IMG/VR virus record: IMGVR_UViG_3300027608_000131 | Span: 1 to 26,222 of that record | Length of the DNA stretch: 26,222 nucleotides | Direction: 5' to 3' (one strand) | Source: a virus | Shown: positions 20,322-26,222 of the stretch, in pieces | How positions within the stretch are numbered: the stretch's first letter is position 1 | Layout of the letters: the number at the start of each line of letters is the position of its first letter | Translations under genes and position numbers: made by a program | The notes under the pieces: generated by a model | The model's input: only the letters and a program-made list of their open reading frames with translations | What the model was told of the DNA's origin: nothing | Databases searched by the model: none

Positions 20322-21491
20322 ATGAATCAAGTACAATTAAATGTAGAAGAATTAAAAAGTTTTATAAAGCATATGGTTGGTAATAACCAACATATTCAAG
20401 CTGAAGGTAAAGTTCCTGTAGCAATTAATATTGAGGGTGATGCTGGTCTTGGTAAAACTTCTGCTATTATGCAGTTAGGAAAAGAAATGCATATGCAAGT
20501 TGTAAAGCTTAATTTATCTCAGTTAGAAGAATTAGGTGATCTAGTAGGTTTTCCTGTAAAAGAATTTGAAATAACTAATGCTGAAGGTAATTCTACATGG
20601 ATTAATGAATTTCAGATAGATGCAGCTATGAAGAAAGGATACAAAGTTGGAGCTAAGAGAATGTCTCATGCTGCACCTGAATGGATTCAAGGTAAAGGTG
20701 AGGGTGGATTCTTAGTATTAGATGACTACACTAGAGCTGATCACAGATTTATGCAAGCAACTATGGAGATCTTAGATAGACAAGAATATGTTTCTTGGAA
20801 ATTACCTAAGAACTGGCATGTTATCTTAACTACTAATCCAGATAATGGAGACTATAATGTTACTAGTTTGGATATTGCTCAGAAGACTAGATTTATCTCT
20901 GTTGAGTTAAAGTATGATGTTAATGTATGGTCTAAGTGGGCTGAGACTGCAAGGATAGATGGTAGATGTATTAACTTTATGTTGATGAATCCTGAACTTG
21001 TGACTCAAAAGGTTAATCCAAGAGCTATTACTACTTTCTTCAATGCTATTAGTTCCATAGAAAAGTTTGAGGCTGACCTGCCTCTAATTCAAATGATTGG
21101 TGAAGGATCTGTTGGAGCAGATTTTAGTTCTATGTTTACTATGTTTATTAATAATAAACTAGACAGAATAATTTCTCCGCAAGACATCTTAACTAAAGAT
21201 GAAGTATATGTAATGGGAGCTTTGACAAGTGCAGTTGGTAAAGATGATGACTTTAGAGCAGATATATCTAGCGTAATTGCAACAAGATTAATAAACTATT
21301 CATTGCTTCTTTCTGAAAGAGGACCAGTTCCAGCAGATATTACTGATAGATTAGCCAAGCTTACTACTGAATGTGATGCATTTACTAATGATCTTAGATA
21401 TTACATGATTAAAGAAATAGTAAATGGAAACAAAGTTAAATTTGCTAAACTAATGCAGAATACCAAGGTGGTGAAGATGGCTATCAGCTAA
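20322..21491 (+). CDS. MoxR-like AAA+ ATPase
   Basis: Walker A GDAGLGKT (39-46) is followed by Walker B FLVLDD (Asp134/Asp135), a D-R-x-M-Q segment with MEILDRQEY (the MoxR lid region), and the sensor 1 strand HVILTTNPDNGDY (Asn172). DIAQKTRFI gives the arginine finger-type stretch. The 389-aa length fits MoxR proteins. It would act with the upstream VWA protein, as in MoxR/CoxE-type systems. A terminator-like hairpin (21543-21574) ends this operon. Confidence 0.88.
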   Translation: MNQVQLNVEELKSFIKHMVGNNQHIQAEGKVPVAINIEGDAGLGKTSAIMQLGKEMHMQVVKLNLSQLEELGDLVGFPVKEFEITNAEGNSTWINEFQIDAAMKKGYKVGAKRMSHAAPEWIQGKGEGGFLVLDDYTRADHRFMQATMEILDRQEYVSWKLPKNWHVILTTNPDNGDYNVTSLDIAQKTRFISVELKYDVNVWSKWAETARIDGRCINFMLMNPELVTQKVNPRAITTFFNAISSIEKFEADLPLIQMIGEGSVGADFSSMFTMFINNKLDRIISPQDILTKDEVYVMGALTSAVGKDDDFRADISSVIATRLINYSLLLSERGPVPADITDRLAKLTTECDAFTNDLRYYMIKEIVNGNKVKFAKLMQNTKVVKMAIS

Positions 21492-21542
21492 AACAAGCAT
21501 AAAACAGTTACCCCTTTAAAAAACACTAAACTAATTAAAACT

Positions 21543-21574
21543 AAGGTAGGAGGACGTAATACTCCTTCTACCTT
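21543..21574 (+). terminator. Terminator after the MoxR gene
   Basis: AAGGTAGGAGGA (21543-21554) pairs over 12 bp, with one G-U wobble, with TCCTTCTACCTT (21563-21574) around an 8-base loop, then TATATTTC. The stem is strong but the T-tract is broken. It lies 51 bases after the MoxR stop and 14 before the next ATG. Confidence 0.75.
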
Positions 21575-21588
21575 TATATTTCAACATT

Positions 21589-22845
21589 ATGAAACAATTT
21601 ATAAATATAAAACTTGACAACTCTGCAGATGATACATCAATTAGTTCTTTTGAACTAGAACTTCTAGAAGGTGCAGATGATCTTAATACAATTGTAAATT
21701 CACAAGGATATGTTCCTGTAAAAGGAGACATGATATACTTATTACCTGGAGTTAATATTCCTAGAGTTAAGTTAAAAGATTTAGCATTAAGTTTAGGAAT
21801 TAGAGTAGTAAGAGATCCTGCTAAAGCAAATATAATTTTTGCAGGTAGAAACTCTATTGCAAAAATTACTAGTTCTAGATGGACATATAAAGTTAATTCT
21901 ACTTATGCATTAGAAAGAATTAAAGAATTATGTAATGATGACTTTTATATACAGAATTTAGAAACTGCTATTGCTAGCACGGGAGAAACTGATATTTTTG
22001 GTGATTATAATGACATATATAATATATTAGCTAAGGGTTCTAGAAATGATTATACTAGTTCTTATATCTATACTATAGACCCTGAGTATAGTGAAATGTA
22101 CAATACAGTTAAGGATAAAATTATTTACAGTGAAGCAGAATTATTAAATAACATTAATGGTGATGATTCTACAACAATAGATGAAGAAGTTTTCCAGCAA
22201 CTTAAAAGTATGTTTGACAGTTCAGACACTGATAATCATGTACTTGCTATGGAAATTATGGCAAACTCTAAGTATGAAGATAGTGTATTATATTTGTTAA
22301 TGTTAATATCTGAAAATGCATATAAGATAAACAATAGCAATACAAGGAATCATGTAAATTTTAAGTCTATGCTTAGTTATTTTAATTGGCAACCAAGAGA
22401 TGTCAGTCATATAAATACTGATGATATTGTTCAAATAATAGACAAGAAGAAAGGTTTATTAACTGTAGATATGATTAAGAGATTATATCAGGAATATAGT
22501 GATGATATTATTAGAAATATACATTATGATGAAGTATTTGAAGTTAAAGAAGTAACTATTAAGCAAGAGTATCTTGACAAATTAAACATAACATCTATTA
22601 ATTTAATAAATCCTGAAGAAGTTAGTGTTGCTGCACGACCGGATCCTGTAGAAGTTGAAGAGGAAGTTTTAGAAGATGAACTCATAGAAGCTGCATTACT
22701 TAGAATTGAGAGAAAAGAACTCAAGTCAGAGTTAATAGCTCTTGAAGAAGAAGAATTAGCTGAAAAAGATTTGGCCACTTATAACCAAGAAGAATCAAAT
22801 AACCATCAAACAACCACAAATGATACAGACATTGATTGGTTCTGA
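21589..22845 (+). CDS. Large acidic conserved protein, 418 aa, with DIDWF tip
   Basis: The N-terminal 100 residues contain VKGDMIYLLPGVNIPRVKLKDLALSLGIRVVRDP and ANIIFAGRNSIAKI, a mixed alpha/beta domain possibly Toprim- or BRCT-like in pattern. The middle is helical. The C-terminal 70 residues are very acidic and coiled-coil-like (EVEEEVLEDELIEAALLRIERKELKSEL, then EEEELAEKD). The last residues DTDIDWF look like an SSB-type acidic tip with aromatic end. I do not recognise the family; it resembles a conserved crAss-like phage protein between MoxR and the nuclease. It overlaps the next gene by 26 bases. Confidence 0.72.
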   Translation: MKQFINIKLDNSADDTSISSFELELLEGADDLNTIVNSQGYVPVKGDMIYLLPGVNIPRVKLKDLALSLGIRVVRDPAKANIIFAGRNSIAKITSSRWTYKVNSTYALERIKELCNDDFYIQNLETAIASTGETDIFGDYNDIYNILAKGSRNDYTSSYIYTIDPEYSEMYNTVKDKIIYSEAELLNNINGDDSTTIDEEVFQQLKSMFDSSDTDNHVLAMEIMANSKYEDSVLYLLMLISENAYKINNSNTRNHVNFKSMLSYFNWQPRDVSHINTDDIVQIIDKKKGLLTVDMIKRLYQEYSDDIIRNIHYDEVFEVKEVTIKQEYLDKLNITSINLINPEEVSVAARPDPVEVEEEVLEDELIEAALLRIERKELKSELIALEEEELAEKDLATYNQEESNNHQTTTNDTDIDWF

Positions 22846-23836
22846 AGAACTAAACCAATTTTACAAGAATAAATTTTACTTCAGCTATAGTAGCATTAAT
22901 AAGCTACTATTTTCACCTAGAAGTTTTTATTCACACTATGTTTTAAATCAGAGAGAAGACAGTATAGACCCTCACCTTGTAGGAGGTAGGGTCTTACACT
23001 GTTTACTTTTAGAGCCTGAGAACTTTGAAAAGGAATTTATATTAATGCCTGATAAGTTTCCTACAGATAGTAATAGAATATTAATTGATAATATTTTTAA
23101 AAATTACTTGTTAATTGAAAATAATACACTACTTTTGGAGGAATTCCAAAAGGAAATACTCACAGATCTCTTAAACAGCAACTTATACCAAACCTTAAAG
23201 ACTGATCAACAAAGACTTGATAAAATTCTTACTGATCAAAACAAAAATTATTTTGAGTTTCTCAAAACTAAACAGAATAAAGCCTTAGTTGATCCTATAA
23301 TTTATGCTAACTGTATAGAAACAGTAGCAATGCTTAAGAGCAATCCAGATGTAAGAGCTTTACTATATTTAGATAAAGAAATTTTAGATGACCACATTAC
23401 ATTGTTTAATGAGTTGCCACTTAAACATAATGTAAACAACTTACCATTTGGATATAAAGGAATCTTAGACAATGTAGTTATAGACACAGATTCAAAAACC
23501 ATATTTATTAATGACTTAAAAACAACAGGAAAAGGTTTATTAGACTTTCCAGAAACGGTTAAGTATTACAAGTATTGGATTCAAGCTTGCATGTATTACC
23601 ACTTAGTCTATGAAGAGTATGTTAAACCAATGAAAGATGCTGAAGATTGGAATATAGTGATAACATTTATTGTGGTTGATAAGTATAATCAGATTTACCC
23701 TTTCCAAGTATCACAAGAAAGTCTAGAAATATGGCTTAAAGACTTTGATAAAATAATAGATATTATTAAATATCATTATGAGAACAAAGACTTTACTCTA
23801 CCATATGAACTAGCAATTGGTAATGTAAAATTGTAG
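22820..23836 (+). CDS. PD-(D/E)XK nuclease, RecB/Cas4-like
   Basis: The 338-aa protein has the RecB-type exonuclease core. Near the N-terminus is FSYSSINKLLFSPRSFY and GGRVLHCLLLEPE, with His60. The catalytic site follows as ILDNVVID..IFINDLKTT, giving Asp217 and Asp232-x-Lys234, then a YWIQACMYYHL helix with the RecB-family Gln. The length and motif order match phage exonucleases (lambda-exonuclease/PDDEXK superfamily, DUF3799-like). It probably resects DNA for recombination with the Sak4/SSB pair. The start ATG 22820 lies inside the previous gene; no better start precedes the domain. Confidence 0.84.
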   Translation: MIQTLIGSEELNQFYKNKFYFSYSSINKLLFSPRSFYSHYVLNQREDSIDPHLVGGRVLHCLLLEPENFEKEFILMPDKFPTDSNRILIDNIFKNYLLIENNTLLLEEFQKEILTDLLNSNLYQTLKTDQQRLDKILTDQNKNYFEFLKTKQNKALVDPIIYANCIETVAMLKSNPDVRALLYLDKEILDDHITLFNELPLKHNVNNLPFGYKGILDNVVIDTDSKTIFINDLKTTGKGLLDFPETVKYYKYWIQACMYYHLVYEEYVKPMKDAEDWNIVITFIVVDKYNQIYPFQVSQESLEIWLKDFDKIIDIIKYHYENKDFTLPYELAIGNVKL

Positions 23837-23840
23837 AATT

Positions 23841-24406
23841 ATGGCAATAGTTAGCATTTATAGGAAATATTTCCAAAAGTCTAAGATATTCTTATACCCG
23901 CTCTTAGATATTAAAAGAGGTACTGTTATTATTCCTACTGACACTTATGTTAGTTGGAATACTGGATATAGTCCCGAGGATATGAAATTAATTTGCTTTA
24001 TCATAAAACAAATGATAATGAGTATTTAATTTTTGAAAAAAACATATTATTAAAGCATACAAGATTACATGATTATATTAAAGTAGATAATACAACTAGT
24101 GTTTATACTTTTGATTTTTCTGATTTAAAAAATGATTGGGAATATTTTATTAATGGACAATATAGTAAGATGAGTAGTGCAACTAAAAATAAAATTTTAA
24201 ATTATTTTGATAGAGTTAGTGCAAATTATGTCTATGTAGAAAGTTATTTATTTCCAAAACCTCACTTTAAAACTTATGCTAATTTATTAGATGTTTCTAT
24301 TGAATTAATAGAAAAGGTAGGTGAATTATGCAGTAAACCTGATTTAGAAAAAGAAAAATTAAGAATTACAGTGGAAAATTTAGAAAATATATCAGTTCTA
24401 GATTAA
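23841..24406 (+). pseudogene. Conserved phage gene split by an apparent frameshift (about 187 aa if joined)
   Basis: Two frames cover one gene. The first (23841-24029) reads MAIVSIYRKYFQKSKIFLYPLLDIKRG..TYVSWNTGYSPEDMKLIC, then runs into nonsense and stops. The second, one frame back, has continuous coding from about 23996 to 24406 (LYHKTNDNEYLIFEK, then TFDFSDLKNDWEYFINGQYSKMS, ANYVYVESYLFPKPHF and GELCSKPDLEKEKL). Joining at ATT TGC gives MKLICLYHKTND, as I would expect for this family of phage proteins. No ATG precedes the second frame (only TTG 23993). A one-base deletion, a sequencing or assembly error near 23994-24000, or frameshifting could explain it. The function is unknown. Confidence 0.72.
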
Positions 24407-24439
24407 TTTTATTAACTTTATAAAAAAAACCAATATAAT

Positions 24440-24835
24440 ATGAGCCAAAATTCAATGATTATTGTCCAGTCAACCTGGCAAGACAGCCAAACATTTAGAC
24501 TAATTCCAGTTACTCTTGAATGTCCTTATGTAGAATGTATTTTAGATCCTGCTACAAAAGTATTTGTAGTTATTTCTAAAATTAATAAAACATCTTTACA
24601 TATGATTCCAAGATTAGATGATAATGGAGATCCTCTTCTTGTAAAAGGTGCAAGACCTAATGGTAGAACTGTTAGAGAAGAAAGAAAAACAATAGATACT
24701 TTTCAAGAGTTTTATATTGAAGATAAAAAAGCTATGGAAGATATAATTAATCTTATGGCTATCAATGCAAAAACTTTTAAGTATAAAAAATTCTTAGAAG
24801 AAACTCCAACAGAGGTCACTGTAACAGGTATTTAA
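24440..24835 (+). CDS. Conserved-looking hypothetical protein, 131 aa
   Basis: It begins MSQNSMIIVQSTWQDSQTFRLIP, with a beta-rich body (CPYVECILDPATKVFVVISKIN, then SLHMIPRLDDNGDPLLVKG) and a helical C-terminus. The KGARPNGRTVREERKTIDTFQEFYI stretch is basic and may bind nucleic acid or protein. It stands just before polB, separated by a strong terminator. No family is recognised. Confidence 0.7.
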   Translation: MSQNSMIIVQSTWQDSQTFRLIPVTLECPYVECILDPATKVFVVISKINKTSLHMIPRLDDNGDPLLVKGARPNGRTVREERKTIDTFQEFYIEDKKAMEDIINLMAINAKTFKYKKFLEETPTEVTVTGI

Positions 24836-24840
24836 ATTAT

Positions 24841-24864
24841 AAGGGCCTTTAGGGGCCCTTTTTT
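24841..24864 (+). terminator. Strong Rho-independent terminator before polB
   Basis: AAGGGCC (24841-24847) pairs with GGCCCTT (24854-24860) around a 6-base loop; a tract of six T residues follows (24859-24864). It ends the transcript carrying the 131-aa gene. PolB starts 38 bases later, so its promoter may lie in or near this gap. Confidence 0.88.
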
Positions 24865-24902
24865 ATTAACTAATTGGGGGAACAGCTTAACTGAACTAAT
24901 CT

Positions 24903-26222
24903 ATGAAGACAAACTATGTCATGGATTATGAAACTCTTGCTAATTGTTTCATAGCCTGTTTTGAAGACACAAAATCTGAAGACCAAGAAGTATTTGTTGC
25001 ACATGAAAGTAAAAATGATATTCTAGAACTGGTAACTTTTCTAGAAAAGAATATTGCTTATGGTGAATGGCATGTAAGTTTTAATGGTTTAAGTTTTGAT
25101 AGCCAAATTACTGAACACATATTAAGAAATAAGGAACAACTCTTAGAGCAAGATGGTGATACTATTGCTAGATTCCTGTATAATAAAGCACAAGATATTA
25201 TTAATAGACAAAACCAAGGTGAATTCTCTGAGTTTTCTCCACGGGATTTACATATTAGACAACTAGATGTATTTAAATTAAACCATTGGGATAATCCAGC
25301 TAAGAGAAGTTCATTAAAATGGATTCAGTATACTATGGATTGGCATAACATAATGGATATGCCTATTCATCATACTACTGAAGTTACTGCAGATCAAATA
25401 CCAGAAATAATTAAATACTGTTGGAATGATGTTAAGTCTACTAAACAGATCATGATGCTTAGTAAAAGCAATATTGATTTGAGAAGAACACTTACAGAGG
25501 AATATGGTATAGATTTATATTCTGCTTCTGAGCCAAGGATTTCTAAAGAATTGTTTTTACATTTCTTATGTGAAAAAACAGGTATAAAGAAATATGATCT
25601 CAGACAGATGAGAACTAAAAGAGATAAGATTGTAGTTAAAAATATCATACTACCTTATATAGAATTTAAAACAGCTCCCTTTCAAAATCTTCTAAAGAAG
25701 TTTCAAGAAGTAGTAATCTTTACAGGAGAAACTAAAGGAGGTTTTAAGTATTCTGTAAGATATAAGGGTCTTCAAACTGATTATGGTCTAGGTGGTATCC
25801 ATGGAGCACGGGCTAGTAAAGTTTATACAGCTGAAGATGATATGGTTATTATGACCTCAGATGTTACAAGCTTCTATCCTAATCTTGCTATTAGAAATAA
25901 ATGGGCACCTGCTCATCTTCCACAGAAAGCATTTTATGATTTGTATGAATGGTTCTTTGAAGAAAGAAAGAAGATTCCTAAAGCAGACCCTAAGAACTAT
26001 GTATATAAGATTATACTAAACTCTACTTACGGTCTAAGTAATGATGCTAATAGCTTCTTATATGATCCAGAGTTTACTATGAAGATTACTATTAATGGTC
26101 AGCTAAGTCTTACTATGTTGTATGAGATGATTTGTGAAGAGATTCCAGGTTCTATTCCTTTAATGCAGAATACTGATGGTCTTGAAACTATTATTCCAAG
26201 AGAATATGTAGATAAGTATATG
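24903..26222 (+). CDS. polB: Family B DNA polymerase, 5' part (runs off the window)
   Basis: The open frame runs 440 codons from ATG 24903 to the window edge. The 3'-5' exonuclease comes first: Exo I MDYET (Asp8, Glu10), Exo II HVSFNGLSFDSQI (Asp66), Exo III YCWNDVKST (Tyr172, Asp176). The polymerase domain follows: motif A SDVTSFYPN (Asp320), motif B KIILNSTYG (Lys369, Asn373, Tyr376-Gly377), motif C MQNTDGLE (Asp425). Motif C is NTDG instead of the common DTDS, a form I recall in some phage PolB groups. It is the replicative polymerase with proofreading. The C-terminal thumb and the stop lie beyond the window. Confidence 0.93.
   Translation, partial: MKTNYVMDYETLANCFIACFEDTKSEDQEVFVAHESKNDILELVTFLEKNIAYGEWHVSFNGLSFDSQITEHILRNKEQLLEQDGDTIARFLYNKAQDIINRQNQGEFSEFSPRDLHIRQLDVFKLNHWDNPAKRSSLKWIQYTMDWHNIMDMPIHHTTEVTADQIPEIIKYCWNDVKSTKQIMMLSKSNIDLRRTLTEEYGIDLYSASEPRISKELFLHFLCEKTGIKKYDLRQMRTKRDKIVVKNIILPYIEFKTAPFQNLLKKFQEVVIFTGETKGGFKYSVRYKGLQTDYGLGGIHGARASKVYTAEDDMVIMTSDVTSFYPNLAIRNKWAPAHLPQKAFYDLYEWFFEERKKIPKADPKNYVYKIILNSTYGLSNDANSFLYDPEFTMKITINGQLSLTMLYEMICEEIPGSIPLMQNTDGLETIIPREYVDKYM

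Noticed and set aside
21531-21731. Minus-strand open frame
   Set aside because: It crosses a terminator hairpin and the start of the 418-aa gene; composition is that of a shadow.
22524-22778. Ser-rich minus-strand frame
   Set aside because: It mirrors the Glu-rich tail of the 418-aa protein, whose GAA/GAG-type codons give TTC/TCT-type codons on the other strand.
23302-23502. Minus-strand open frame
   Set aside because: It is antisense to the catalytic region of the PD-(D/E)XK nuclease.
23990-24000. Programmed -1 frameshift site
   Set aside because: No X-XXY-YYZ slippery heptamer with a downstream stem was seen; a missing base is simpler.
25394-25648. Minus-strand open frame
   Set aside because: It is antisense to PolB between the exonuclease and polymerase motifs.
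1-26222. Alternative genetic code (TAG or TGA read as an amino acid)
   Set aside because: TAG and TGA both end recognisable proteins at expected lengths (for example TAG at 23836 and TGA at 17463), and no in-frame TAG or TGA interrupts the replication genes.
1-26222. CRISPR arrays, insertion sequences or integrase/attachment sites
   Set aside because: No regular repeat-spacer pattern, transposase or integrase motif was seen.

Overview
The window looks like the replication half of a large AT-rich double-stranded DNA phage of a Bacteroidota host, most likely a crAss-like phage (Crassvirales). The gene set fits: family 1 uracil-DNA glycosylase, DnaB-type helicase, Sak4-like ATPase, SSB-like protein, DnaG-type primase without zinc cysteines, SF2 helicase, MoxR-like ATPase paired with a VWA metallopeptidase, PD-(D/E)XK nuclease and family B DNA polymerase. 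The host guess rests on A/T-rich gene leaders without clear Shine-Dalgarno sites, a ClpS of Bacteroidota type, a lipoprotein of the 'SCGSS' type and a signal peptide ending 'ASAQ'. TAA, TGA and TAG all end genes, so the standard code is used.

Layout. Bases 1-915 hold almost no protein coding but several potential RNA stems, one arranged as a three-way junction, plus one 62-aa gene. Bases 916-2100 carry small early-type genes: a 104-aa protein with an SSB-like C-terminal tip, two small membrane proteins and a lipoprotein. A terminator follows, then a membrane-anchored glucosaminidase (GH73-like), then two single genes (2959-3225, 3331-3807), with hairpins or terminators between them. Bases 3876-7289 form a run with an HNH nuclease, a zinc-finger protein, an SF2 helicase, ClpS, a DnaA domain IV-like protein and small genes. 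Bases 7323-9864 carry a secreted protein, membrane proteins and many short overlapping genes, with a hairpin-rich leader at 7965-8157.

At 9815-11861 the strand switches repeatedly: a minus-strand pair (101-aa protein and metallophosphoesterase), one plus-strand gene (NinB/Orf-like), one minus-strand gene, then back to plus. From 11885 the core replication block runs to the end: UDG, a helicase-loader-like protein, a membrane protein, DnaB helicase, a conserved protein, Sak4-like ATPase, SSB, terminator, primase, SegE-like GIY-YIG nuclease, conserved small proteins, VWA metallopeptidase, MoxR ATPase, terminator, a 418-aa acidic protein, PD-(D/E)XK nuclease, a gene that appears split by a frameshift, a 131-aa protein, terminator and the 5' part of PolB, which is cut by the window edge.

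Together these genes would supply primer synthesis, unwinding, ssDNA coating, annealing/recombination, polymerisation and DNA repair. The envelope-directed small proteins and the ClpS homologue look like host-takeover functions. The points most worth a second look are the phage ClpS, the structured non-coding left end, the probable frameshift at about 23994, the strand-switch island, and the two proteins with SSB-like C-terminal tips.
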